A DNA stretch of 64,000 bases from Blasia pusilla. Taxonomy: Eukaryota > Marchantiophyta > Marchantiopsida > Blasiales. Positions within the stretch are counted from its first letter, which is position 1; each line of letters opens with the position of its first letter. A model generated the notes under the pieces. It did not search any database and was not told where the DNA came from. It saw nothing but the letters and a program-made list of their open reading frames with translations. Position numbers and translations under genes: made by a program. This document shows positions 54,730-64,000 of this stretch, piece after piece. Where the stretch lies: contig CM114275.1 of the NCBI GenBank assembly GCA_050084515.1, forward strand, positions 9,610,001-9,674,000. The letters are read 5' to 3'.

Positions 54730-56560
54730 AAAAATATAATTTTAAAGCTCATATAATATGGAACTTACTTGAATTAGTAAGTTCCTCAAATGGCTCCAAA
54801 TAGGCCCAAACCAAGGATAAACTTGATATTATAGGTTATCCTACTCCTCAACATGTCATATGTGACCTACAAGGCTTGACGTTTGATCTCCCTCAAAATG
54901 TCGCATGGAAACTTGTTGTTACACTATAAAAGATATGATACTTTTGATCCTACTAGGAGCAAACTCCTTACAACAAGGTCTGCAATAAACCTTCAACAAA
55001 GGTGTAGAGGAAGGGTTACAAGGAGAGGAGATTGGAGGTGAATGAGGTGATGATGGACAAAAAGAGTGGGTAAGCAGGGTGGGAAAGGAGGAGGAAGAGG
55101 GGGGATAAGGTTAGAAAAGGATGGGATTTTGAAGCAAGGCTTGAGATGAGATATGTGAGGATGGAAAACTAGTAGGATTTTGTAGTAATGGATCGAGATT
55201 ATGATGAATAGAAAGAGAAGAAGAGGAGATAAGAGGAGGATAGGGAAGAAATATAGAGAAGATAATGGATAATATGAGTATCAGGAGGAAAATGGTGAGA
55301 TCTAAAATGATAAGGGGAACCAAAAGGAGTGGTTACGGATGAAGGAGGGGGTGTAAATCTTAATGAGCAAGGAGATTGATTATCCAATTTCATATTTATA
55401 GAACCAAAAGTGGATATGTCATTCGAGAGAAGGGAAGACATATGAACCATTATGTCGTATAAATATTAGGATAATTACCATAACAAAAGTAGTGAATCCA
55501 TCAAAAATAGGCTTGGATGGAGAGACTAAGATTAGACAAAGGAAAGTTTATGATTGAAAGTCAATTTAAGAAATATAAGAAGCAATTGAAAAGGAGAAAT
55601 AACTTATATGGCATCAGAACAAGTGGCTCAAGAATATGAATATATAAGACCCTTAAGGAGATGGTAAATGTAGGTAGGGGAGAAGCAGTAAGGAAAAATA
55701 TTGAAAAAGCAAGGAGGACCTATCAGAGCAATTGACCTAAAACAAACCCATGCACAAAACTAGACGCCAATAGAATAGGAAAAAAATAGAAAACTTTCTT
55801 GGTATGAAAAGAGCGAGCTTGCCAAGAAAATTGTAACAAGACCAAGCACACCAAAAACTGATACTCAAGGAGAAAGTTACGAAGGAAATTGGAATCACAA
55901 AAAAGGAGGATGTGATGAGAAAGTGAAAGTCACCCACTGATGATTGATATGAATGAAGGGATGAGGTCGTAATATTAGCCCGAGCAAGTAACAAAAGATT
56001 GAGAAGAGTAAGAGGAATCCTTTAAACCAATTGTAATCCAGTGTCATACTTTAAGAAGATCACAATGCCTGAAATTGTGTTTAGGTATCTGTACGCATAT
56101 TGATGAGAGAAGGAGGCCCAAAGATCCCAAAGAGTAGAGACTTTGTCTTTTCAAACAACAATATCCTTAGGAAAATGTGTCTAATTTAAGAGTTAGGGTC
56201 CATCTCTACAACAAATGTGCTCTATGGTGAAATGAAGAGAAAATGATAAAAGAAGACAATAAATAATATTAACTCACAAAAACTTAGGAGACAATTATAT
56301 TGGAGATCGTAGCTCTAAGACCCCTTGTTGAATCAAACGTCGGCATCAAAATGCTATTACATAGAATTAAATTTTGAAAAAGTGATATAAAAGCGATGAA
56401 AATGCCGATCACAAAAATTCTAGGTGCTATGGCACAAACTTTGTGAAAAAATCCAATTATAAAGTGGGACGCTCTTCACGATTTGCATCTTGTAACACTT
56501 CGAAACTAATACTATCGATTAGAAAATGAAGTCAAGATCCGCTCCACTCTCTTACCCGTG
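54730..56560. other. Unassigned stretch with one shared repeat
   Basis: 54735-54870 (AACTTACTTGAATTAGTAAG; ATGGCTCCAAATAGGCCC; CTCAACATGTCAT) matches 59720-59830 in the same orientation, so both carry the same repeat. The rest is A/T-rich with no supported gene. Confidence 0.4.
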
Positions 56561-56835
56561 CACAAAACTGCACGTCCCCCCATATACTCACGCGCGAAAC
56601 TTTGATTTCCATCCAAGTTTCTATTAAAGTTTATATTCTCTCAAGGATCCTTCGTACATAACCTTACAGGCTCACGCGCTAAACAAGCTCGTTCTTCGCG
56701 AGGTGCTCAGACCTCCGCGAACCCGCACCTCACTCCGTCCCTCCTTTTCTCCCTCGTTCTTTTGCTTTAGGCTTTGCTGTGCTGTGCTGTGCTTCTGGAC
56801 ACTACGACCTCCACCAACCAAGCCAGCGCTAAGAT

Positions 56836-56955
56836 ATGCAAGCGATCCCCGTGATTAAGGTGGAGGAACCCACGGATTTAATGACTGATGACTCTATGCG
56901 TGTCTTGGTTTACTCCCCCTTCATGGAGGCAGCAGGTACTTCTCTCGCAGCCTAG
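56836..56955 (+). CDS. Candidate first exon of an unidentified host gene
   Basis: After a C/T-rich, non-A/T-rich stretch with a short GCTGT repeat (like a 5' untranslated region), an ATG at 56836 opens 39 codons (MQAIPVIKVEEPTDLMTDDS, then MRVLVYSPFMEAAG...). A splice-donor-like GCAG|GTACTT falls at 56935/56936. No downstream exon or family is identified, so the exon could equally be chance. The surrounding 56.6-57.2 kb differs in composition from the neighbouring transposon debris. Confidence 0.25.
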   Translation: MQAIPVIKVEEPTDLMTDDSMRVLVYSPFMEAAGTSLAA

Positions 56956-57239
56956 GCCCTAGCAGCCTAGCTCACTCGCAGAGTCGCACGCCAAGCGCAT
57001 GGTCGAATGCGCCGACAGCCGCAAGCGCTCCTTCCGACCGGCGTCACGCGTTTTGATCTTTAATTTGTCGACTATTAGTTTCCATAAAATAATAAAAAAC
57101 AAGCCTAATTCAAGTGAGGAAAGCATCTCGTACTTACGGTTAGTAAATAAAGTCCCGTCCTTTTTAGTCTTGCTCGGGATGGGTCCCACTGCCGCCGCGA
57201 GCCGGTAAGGGCATATTAACTAGTTGGGAAACGAGCCTG

Positions 57240-57394
57240 GAAGTCCAGAATCCAGCATTTTTGGCCCTGCTGAATGAAAAAAAAAAAAAAAAAATTGGCC
57301 CTTGGGGTTTTTTTCTCTCATTTGTATCCTGATGGATTTCCCGTCCTATTTTCTATTTCTATGTATATTATTATATGAAGTCCAGAATCCAGCA
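57240..57394. repeat. 18-bp perfect direct repeat around a 119-bp A-run segment
   Basis: GAAGTCCAGAATCCAGCA occurs at 57240-57257 and 57377-57394. The 119 bp between include a run of about 18-20 A near 57277-57295. Such long duplications occur at retroposon insertions, but the A-run is not at the segment end. Confidence 0.7.
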
Positions 57395-57464
57395 GCCCAA
57401 ATAGAGGAGGGGACTGTCACTCCAAATCCAGGCGTCCAACCCCCGAAAAAGAATGCCGGTTCTA

Positions 57465-57669
57465 TGCTCGGCAAGAACCGGCATTCTTCGTGAAATTAAA
57501 AAAGAATGCCGGTTGAGAACGTGTCATTCCCGGATAAAATCTGAGATTTCGACGTGAAAATTGGATTTTCTTCGTTAAAATAAAAAAAACCGGCTAGAAT
57601 GACGAATCGCCGACTGCCTTGAAAATTCTCTCGGTATGAACCAATGTGCCTAAAAATCCTGTCCGAGCA
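57465..57669 (+). mobile_element. MITE family M2, copy 2
   Basis: 205 bp from TGCTCGGCAAG to GTCCGAGCA, matching 43541-43747 throughout (AAAAAAACCGGCTAGAATG; CCGACTGCCTTGAAA; TAAAAATCCTGTCCGAGCA). Near the left end an inverted pair GAACCGGCATTCTT / AAGAATGCCGGTT forms a hairpin, and a further copy of that word lies just outside the element (57449-57462). Confidence 0.8.
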
Positions 57670-59425
57670 CTGCGGCCCAGCTCCCTCAAAATTCCCCCTT
57701 CCAAAGAGCTAGTTAAGGAGGCTACTAGAAACAGTGATTATCCCAGAGTTACAAAATACTAGCTCTCTGACGCACGACCACATCTCACCGTCGATTCATT
57801 TACCTTCTACGGCTCAGATTCTTCCGAGGATTTCCTCATTATGCCGAATACTTTAGTAAAGATTTGGGTATCTGCCAACAGATGCTCTCGATAGAGCAAG
57901 GGCTCAGAGCCTTTATGGCTCCGGGTTCTGACTCTCCAGAATCCCCGGAACCCCACCTTCTTCTACCCTACCCTTCATCCCAAGTCTCCACCCGTTATTC
58001 CTGCTCGGGGGAAATTTTCTACCGGCGAGTTAAAGCAGTTCCGATATCCGCTTACCTCTCCTGCAGCGGGCGAATGATGACCCCGATGGATGATAGATGC
58101 TTGGTCTGATGTAACATGGTAGGCCTTATGATTATCTGATGACCATAGATAGGTGGAACGCTCAATGGCATAAATTCCTTCGCTATGCAAAAATTGGAAT
58201 GAATCTAGCTGGAGCTAGGATGGGAACACGTAAGCCAGCGTAGGAAATCGATTTGGAGTCGATCCAATCATATTTCAGGCTCTAGAGCAAGGCTCGGCTA
58301 GTGGCCACATTCATTTAAAGTCTGCCCAGATTTTGAAAAATTTTCAATGGATTTAAAATTAAACGCAGAGAAAATCGGCGAGTAAAGTCTAGTGATCACA
58401 AATCAGCTGTTTAGTTTGAGAATTGACGGAAATTTTGAGGAAAGTGTGCATGAGCTCATGGCAATATTAACAAAAGTTCAAACAATGTCTATTTTCCGGG
58501 TAAGAATGAGTTTTTCGAATGGTGCGAGAGGTATGTCCAAGGGACTAGGGTTGGAGCTAGGGTAATAGGGTATGAGTTTCACGATCTTAACTAGTTCCGG
58601 ACCTTGTATATGGGATTAATGGAATAAAAAACCGGGCACCCAAATTCTTGTAGGAGACTTGACATTTTCTCTGAGAAACGCCGAGCAATCATCTACGTGT
58701 CGGCAATAAAGGAAACAGAAAAAATACCCCGGAAAAAAATTGATTAAATCCATAAGAAGTCGGGAGAGAGCCGGCTGCTTTTAGAGAATACCCAAAGGCT
58801 TACCCAAGTTCCGAAAAGAAAATTGGACAGATGAATAATACTAGCCGACCCCTACAGTAGAGTTGATCTAGCAATACACCAATCCAACTTCCAACTGGTG
58901 ACATATGTTTCTTTGAGACTCTTCTCATGTTTTTAAAAGAGGGAGTTGTATTAAGAAAGAAGAAGAGACCTAAACTAGGGTAAGAGTACAAGTGAGAAAA
59001 GGGAGGGAGGGGATGGGAAAAAAGAGAGGAGTAGGACAGGACATCATTTAAAAAAAAAAAAGCATTTCTAGTCCCATGCAATGTTTGGGCAACTCACTAG
59101 TACACAAAGGAGATTGAACAGGAAAAGTTTTGATGGTCCTTCACGAGGTTTATAGGGTGTGTACTTGAAGGAGATGGATAGAGATTGAAGGGATGAAATG
59201 TGACGATCGTTCTTGGCCTTATAGTGCAAAATGGCCATTGAGCGACCTCTCCCTCGTTTGCTGTCCCTCCCACTTTCCAATGTTTGTAAGAAAAATTGCA
59301 TGTTGATTGGAATACCTTCTATGTTGATCCATCATAATGGATTTTGGATCAACTAAGCTACAATCCCTTCCATTCTTCTGGAGGGTTTAGGGAGTACCTA
59401 TTAGGAGTTTATGGGGAAAGATGTG
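57670..59425. other. Unassigned stretch
   Basis: No gene or family recognised. 57690-58200 is relatively G/C-rich with a short open plus frame (57864-58109), but no motif. The remainder has A-rich and G-rich short runs only. Confidence 0.35.
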
Positions 59426-59426
59426 G

Positions 59427-60043
59427 TACGGATACACATCGCTACACAACATACATCATTGTCACCGAACATACACCCAAAAAAGTACGATCCCATGCTA
59501 GCTCATGGCATCCAAACAACGAGACGAGAAGTACCAAAATAGGTTCAACAAAGAGAGAATTAGCTCTCAAGCTCTCTCTTGGAGGTGTATCCTCTTCCCT
59601 CTTCCAAGCTCTCTCCTCAATAACCTATGCTTGTAGATCACCACCTTGGCTCTTGACTTGCTGTAGCGGGTCAAGGGCTACTTCCCAAAGTATAAAGTCA
59701 ACTATATTCCAAATGAAAACTTACCCGAAATAGTAATTTTCTCTGTATGGCTCCAAATGAGCCGAAACAAAGGGCAAACCTGCTCTCTCAGGTTACTCGT
59801 GGACTCAACATGTCATCCTCGACCTCGTGAGGATGTCTTCCACCTCATGAGGTTATCCTCCAGTATCTTTGAAGGCGCTCTACTAGATCTCGCCGATCTA
59901 TCCTAAAAGTTGTGACAATTTCGTGCGCATACACATTGCTACACAACATACATCGGTGTCACCGAACATACACACAAACACGCAAAATCCCATGCTAACT
60001 CATAACATCCAAACAACAAGACGAGAAGTATGAAAATATCTCA
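59427..60043 (-). repeat. DNMT-PHD family copy C: 3' LTR region
   Basis: The polypurine tract (minus CTAGGGGGGCG, plus 60047-60057) is followed on the minus strand by the LTR from 60043. It shares GATGTGTATGC and TTGTCACA words with the LTRs at 43.1 and 32.9 kb. The first ~110 bp (60040-59930) recur at 59541-59427. Between the repeats lies the sequence also found at 54.7-54.9 kb. The far LTR end is not determined. Confidence 0.55.
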
Positions 60044-60226
60044 AATCGCCCCCCTAGTTGGTGGTTAGGTCCCTCTAACTCCAGATAGCCATCTATCCCT
60101 ACCTACCATAACATACATCTCTCGGACGCTAAGAGAAAAAAGGCCGTGTGCTCATGTGGCCCTATCGTTAGTCGCCTTATTGTCATCCATGTCACACATA
60201 CAAGTTGGAATGTAGAACTACCTACT

Positions 60227-60772
60227 CTATGTACATCTGGGACACATCCATTGTCCCTGAGGAACCCTAGTGAGAGGTGGCGTCAAACATGCCATATGCC
60301 ACCCTCTCGAACATCCATCACAGACTAGCATAGTGGTTGCACCACAAGCAGAACTACACAACATACATCGTAAGCCTATAGGAACTATTGCTAATCTCGG
60401 ATCAACTATACCGTCAATGTTAGGAAGATGACATGGCGCACAGTTACGCACATGATCCTTCCAAACCATACCATTGCATTCCTCCAAGAAGAAAACACCA
60501 TATGGCAAAACCTCACGCACTCTCAAGATGGTGCGCCCTGCAGTCACATCCAACATTGTAGGTGCCGTCTGCTGAAAGTAGACAAAGTCTCCTTGATGAA
60601 ACCTTTGGATAGAAGGTCGATAACCACCTCCCCGAATAGTTGCATATCTCAACGTATCCCAATGTTGTGCAATCGCCAAGTTCTCAAACGCCATGGGCAT
60701 CACTCTACAAAATAACTCAGCCCTCTGACAACATGCTTGCATCCATACATCAGGGTCATCAAGATTCAACAC
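60227..60772 (-). pseudogene. Integrase C-terminal region with complete PHD finger, copy C
   Basis: An intact 181-codon frame. Residues 1-60 follow the integrase core (CQRAELFCRVMPMAFENLAI). Residues 61-110 (GDFVYFQQTAP; TILRVREVLPYGVFFLEECN) correspond in place to the GPY/chromodomain region of other Ty3/gypsy integrases. Residues 136-180 are a full C4HC3 PHD finger: Cys136, 139, 151, 154, His159, Cys162, 177, 180, with the conserved Trp two before the last Cys pair (Trp175). PHD fingers bind histone H3 tails. The stop at 60227 follows the last ligand by one residue, so the finger is the true protein end. The polyprotein upstream is broken, hence pseudogene. Confidence 0.9.
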
Positions 60773-60789
60773 CTCACCAACATCTCAAC

Positions 60790-61600
60790 AAATGGTCGTA
60801 GGTAAATCTGGCTCTCGACTGTAAAGTAGCAAGTACGGTAAGAAAGACTCTAAAGATGCGTGCCTTGTGAATCTATATCCCATCGCCAACCACGACAACT
60901 TGAGGTCCCAATCTCCTAGGTGACCTCTCTACAAGCCATAATTGCGCAATCCTCTCTTGACCGTCTGCACAACCCTCTCCGCTAGTCCATATGTCTTAGG
61001 ATGATCTCTCAAAGTGATACGGTGGTCGATCGGCGCCTGATCACACAGGGCCTAAGACTCTCCACAAAACTTCGTACCCTGGTCTGTCAACACCTCAACT
61101 GGTGAGCCGTGATGACTCACCATTCGATCTAGGAAGGCACACGCTACTCCCTCACTCGCTTTTTCACGCAATGCAACCAACTCTATCCACTCCGAAAAGT
61201 GCTCGACCATCACCAACACATAACGAATATGGCGCTTGTCAAAGGTAAAGGTCCTGAAAAATCCAAACTCCATCTATAATCTAAACCCATGATCGAAAGT
61301 GGATGCAACTGTGGAGTCGGAGCATTGGACGATGCCCGGATCCAATCACAAACCATGCACATGGCAACAAACTGCTGAATGTCAGTCTCCATGCCTTGCC
61401 ACCAATACTTTATCTTGAGCAACATGTAAGTCCGCTTCACTTCAAAATGACCCAATTCCTCCTGGACATGACGCACCAAACGCGCTCTCTATGAAGGATG
61501 AGGCACTACACATACTCTACCATCCTCCCAAACTCGCAACACATGTGTCCCCTCCCACCGGAACTGTCTAGCTCGTTGTAGGATCCGATCCCACTCTCTA
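60790..61600 (-). pseudogene. Integrase zinc domain and catalytic core, copy C
   Basis: The frame 61479-61210 has the zinc domain (VRHVQEELGHFEVKRTY; YWWQGMETDI; the Cys pair in MCMVCDW) and the first catalytic Asp in LDYRWSLDFSGPL. The frame 61273-61052 has RYVLVMVEHFSEWIELVALR and VEVLTDQGTKFCGES (second Asp). GLAERVVQTVKRGL with the Glu is readable near 60960. One frameshift near 61230 and a few stops. All three catalytic acids are present. Confidence 0.85.
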
Positions 61601-62400
61601 GCACTCACTGTGCTCCTGACGCTGGCCGTACGCACGTACTCCAAGACTACTCCATCTTTGTGAATATCTCGGCGACATGTCGTCTCCTCACTGACCTCTG
61701 GATCTAAGGACTCTCCATCAAACCTCGCCATCGAAGTCTCAGAAATCTGGCTCTCCATAGCCAACAAGCCCAAATAGTCCGACGCGTCCCATCTTGGCAC
61801 CAACTCCTCATCACTCTCACCATGCCAACGAGCTCCAGTCGCATCAAGCTGACTCAAGCATGAGCTACGTCTCAAACCATCTGCATCCTGGTTGAGTGTC
61901 CCAAGTCTATGCACCATCTAGAAGTCATACTCCTGCAACAAAAGAGCCCATCTCGCAAGCTTTCCTGTAAGCTTGTCAGACTCCATCAACCACTTAAGTG
62001 GTTGATGATCAGTAATAATGGTAAAGGGGTTGCCGAGTAAATAACACCTAAAATGCGCGATAGCCCACACTATAGCCAAACACTCACCCTCATACAATCT
62101 ATGCTTAACCTCTGCAGCGTTGTTCGAGCGACTAGCATAAGCCACCACAAACTCTCTATCCTCATCGTTATGCTGGGTGAGCACGGATCCAAGCCCCAAC
62201 ATGCTCCAATCGGTATGCAATTGGAAAGGATGCCCCTTGATCGGTCTTCTCAATATGGGCGCAAACATCAATCAGTCCTTCAGCCGCTGAAATGCTCTCT
62301 CTTGCTCATCCCCCAGTGCCACTCTTGATCCACCTTGGTCAGCAATGTCAATGGCTTCACAATCAAACTGAAACTCTTGATGAACCATCGATAGAAGTTC
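61601..62400 (-). pseudogene. RNase H and RNase H-integrase linker, copy C
   Basis: The frame 62271-61918 has PFQLHTDWSMLGLGSVLTQH (Asp), YEGECLAIVWAIAHF (Glu) and FTIITDHQPLKWL (Asp), the complete Ty3/gypsy RNase H triad. One stop (after LLQEYDF) separates it from the in-phase frame 61917-61489, which begins VHRLGTLNQDADGL, the usual end of the domain, and continues as linker to the integrase. Confidence 0.88.
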
Positions 62401-63140
62401 GCCAATCCCATGAATGCACGAACTCGACTCACATCCATAGGGCGTGGACTATGTGAAATAGCCTCTACCTTTGTCTACTGCACACCAAGGCCACCTGGGT
62501 ATATAGTACGACCCATGTACTTAATGTGGTCATAAAAGAACTTGCCTGGATGTAGCTTCAGCCCATGTAACTGCAATCGTAGAAATATCTCCTCTAGATG
62601 TCACTCATGCTCCTCAAACGTGGCGCTAAAGACTACGATATCATCAATATAACACCTAGCAAAATCGATATCCAGACCTGCCAAGATCCTATCCATTACC
62701 CTATGAAACACAGCCGGGCGTTTTTAATCCAAATGGTAAGAATCGCCATGGGCACAAAAAATCCTTCCCGTGAGGATTGATGCCCCAAAATGTTGTCTTC
62801 TATCTGTCCTCCAATCTAATAGGGAGCTGATGGTATCCGACTTGAAGATTTAACAAATTGAAGACCTTTGCATTCCCAATAGCATCAAAGATCTCCTCAG
62901 GGATGGGCATGGCATATCTATCATACTTTTTCTGCCAATTGATAGGTCAATAATCTCCACACATCCGCCTATTCGTCCAGTTGCCATGCAGATCCTTTTT
63001 GGCGGGCATGACAGTGGCACATGCATACTCTTCATGCGACATCTCCACTAGTCTTGCTCCAACCAAGTCATGGCTCCTACTCTGAATCAGAGCCCTCTCC
63101 ATGTCATTGTACCTGTAGGGTTTTCAGAAGATCGGCGTGT
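62401..63140 (-). pseudogene. Reverse transcriptase, copy C
   Basis: Blocks are spread over several phases: the HARQKGSAWQLDE region corresponding to the MPAKKD block of copy A, LLTYQLAEKV, and the catalytic CYIDDIVVF near 62640-62660. Later fragments continue toward RNase H. It is more frame-broken than the neighbouring integrase. Confidence 0.8.
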
Positions 63141-63589
63141 CGCTCGAAAACTCAATGCAGATCCTTGGACCCTTCAGCGTACCCAAATCATGCATACTAA
63201 ATGCAAAACAACTCCTATAACTCCTAAGGAATTGATGTATCGGGCGCCGCTCTCCTCCTTAGGGCCCATATCTGGCTCCCAAGGCTCCATTGTGACCAAG
63301 ATAAGACTCTCCGGTGCGGGTGTCAATGGTTGCCTTGGTGCAACCCCGACTCGGACAATAGAACTCGGCTGCTCCCGTGCAGCCAACTGCAAACTCTGAT
63401 CTCCACGCGCAATATCCAGAACCACGTTGGATGTTGTGGCTATCATCTCCTGGCGTACCTACAAAACATCCCAAGAAGTCCAAGGATGTCTCTCCCGATC
63501 ATCCTTGGCGTATCGATCTCCTCGGGTCTCGCCCTTAGCCATTGCCATCTCGGTATGCATGGGGCTCACCTCAAACGACGCTGCTCAGC
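63141..63589 (-). pseudogene. Methyltransferase-RT linker, copy C
   Basis: Corresponds to 1454-1794 of copy A (a Y-C-A-W-R-S-E-F-A-V-G-C stretch, FYCPSRGCTKAT, and EPWEPDMGPKEE). No domain is recognised. It ends where the RT region begins. Confidence 0.5.
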
Positions 63590-64000
63590 TACTCCTAAGG
63601 TGAAAATCCATGTCAAGCACTTCAGGTCCATCGCCTGACCCAAGATATCATGTCGTGATGCCTCTGATAATGATGGTACTACCGTCACTTCTATGGGGAA
63701 TCCCATCGCTAGCTCTCGCTCATCGGCGTTGGGCTCCACCAACCGTTGTACCTGGTCATTCCAAACCAAGCTAGGCCCGACCTCCTTGAATGCATAGGAA
63801 GTAGGAAAACTTGCCAATGTGGGAAAGGCTACTCATGGCATGCCAATTTTGTTGACCACAGTCAACGGAGGTCGATCATTGTGTCGTACTGCATGTGATC
63901 ACAAACCGGACCCATAATAGAATCCACCAACAAATGGGAGGGGCGCTCCACTCTCTCATACGCCCTCCGCAAAACCTCATGTGGCACCAAGTTGGTCCAC
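63590..64000 (-). pseudogene. Cytosine-C5 DNA methyltransferase, C-terminal part, copy C
   Basis: The window ends inside the WWTNL block (WTNLVPHEVL at 64000-63970). YERVERPSHLLVDSIM follows, and then, after a frame break, the intact 83-codon frame 63817-63566 with VEPNADERELAMGFPIEV (motif X), PSLSEASRHDILGQAMDL and LKCLTWIF. The E-R-x-x-x-M-G-F-P and R-x-x-x-L-G-x-A-M/W patterns are those of the C-terminus of Dnmt3/DRM-type enzymes. This is the clearest C-terminal part of the three copies. Confidence 0.85.

Larger units (their letters stand above)
60044..64000 (-). mobile_element. DNMT-PHD family Ty3/gypsy copy C (best preserved, runs off window end)
   Basis: Minus-strand order: methyltransferase end (64000-63590), linker (to about 63130), RT (about 63130-62400), RNase H (about 62400-61800), integrase (about 61600-60790), post-core region and PHD finger (60772-60227), polypurine tract (60057-60047). 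Several domains share one phase broken only by stop codons, so decay is moderate. The upstream part (gag, protease, start of methyltransferase) lies beyond 64000. Confidence 0.9.

Noticed and set aside
55737-56240. Possible LINE reverse transcriptase zinc-binding end on the minus strand
   Set aside because: A TLWDLWASFSHQ-like stretch was noticed, but no Cys/His pattern or RT block supports it.
57460-57675. M2 MITE as a CACTA element
   Set aside because: CACTA or CACTG appears only outside the right end in the wrong orientation; the left end lacks it.
59344-59733. 129-codon plus-strand frame
   Set aside because: It overlaps DNMT-PHD LTR sequence and a repeat shared with 54.7 kb, and has no domain signature.
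1-64000. CRISPR arrays, rRNA, intact tRNA genes, bacterial operons
   Set aside because: No regularly spaced direct repeats with unique spacers, no rRNA or complete cloverleaf sequence, no operon-like gene order.

Overview
The window looks like nuclear DNA of a plant (streptophyte) with a large, repeat-filled genome. It is almost entirely decayed transposable elements: Ty3/gypsy and Ty1/copia LTR retrotransposons with plant-type initiator-Met-tRNA primer sites, a DUF659-type hAT transposase relic, a SWIM/MULE-type relic and several MITE families. Nothing looks bacterial or organellar, and no complete host gene is recognised. A fern, lycophyte, bryophyte or gymnosperm is possible; the sequence alone does not decide. 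All element proteins carry stops or frameshifts, so none is expected to act today.

The most unusual content is a Ty3/gypsy family, here called the DNMT-PHD family, with fragments at 1-6.3 kb (minus), 32.6-33.6 kb (plus), 41.6-45.8 kb (minus), 45.8-48.5 kb (plus) and 60-64 kb (minus). Joined across copies, the layout is gag (zinc knuckles), aspartic protease, a cytosine-C5 DNA methyltransferase domain, reverse transcriptase, RNase H, integrase and a C-terminal PHD finger. The element therefore encoded a possible chromatin writer (methyltransferase) and reader (PHD finger). Methyltransferase motifs are seen in three copies (DLFGG-like, PCQG, ENVP, WWTNL, ERELAMGFP). A complete C4HC3 PHD finger ends the polyprotein at 60227, and two decayed PHD copies lie at 43.3 and 32.6 kb.

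Layout. 0-6.3 kb: DNMT-PHD copy A with a foldback element in gag. 6.3-11.2 kb: noncoding DNA, a long inverted repeat and a ~180-bp satellite-like array. 11.3-14.6 kb: hAT relic split by a MULE-type MITE with a perfect 9-bp target duplication. 14.9-30.7 kb: chromodomain-bearing Ty3/gypsy (chromovirus) DNA on the minus strand, split by a full-length copia element (17.1-22.4 kb) and a MITE, followed by LTR pieces and an inverted pair of reverse transcriptase fragments. 30.8-35.4 kb: a 25-bp minisatellite, more LTRs, a PHD relic, a SWIM-domain relic and a MITE. 35.4-40.9 kb: little recognisable. 40.9-48.5 kb: a mosaic of DNMT-PHD fragments, a solo chromovirus LTR and two MITEs. 48.5-53.6 kb: an ATGAC-rich tract and a deleted copia element. 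53.6-60 kb: mostly unassigned DNA, one candidate first exon, a MITE and an LTR. 60-64 kb: DNMT-PHD copy C, the best preserved.

The nesting gives relative ages: copia-1 and one MITE entered the chromovirus, a solo chromovirus LTR entered a DNMT-PHD integrase, and MITEs entered hAT and DNMT-PHD sequences.
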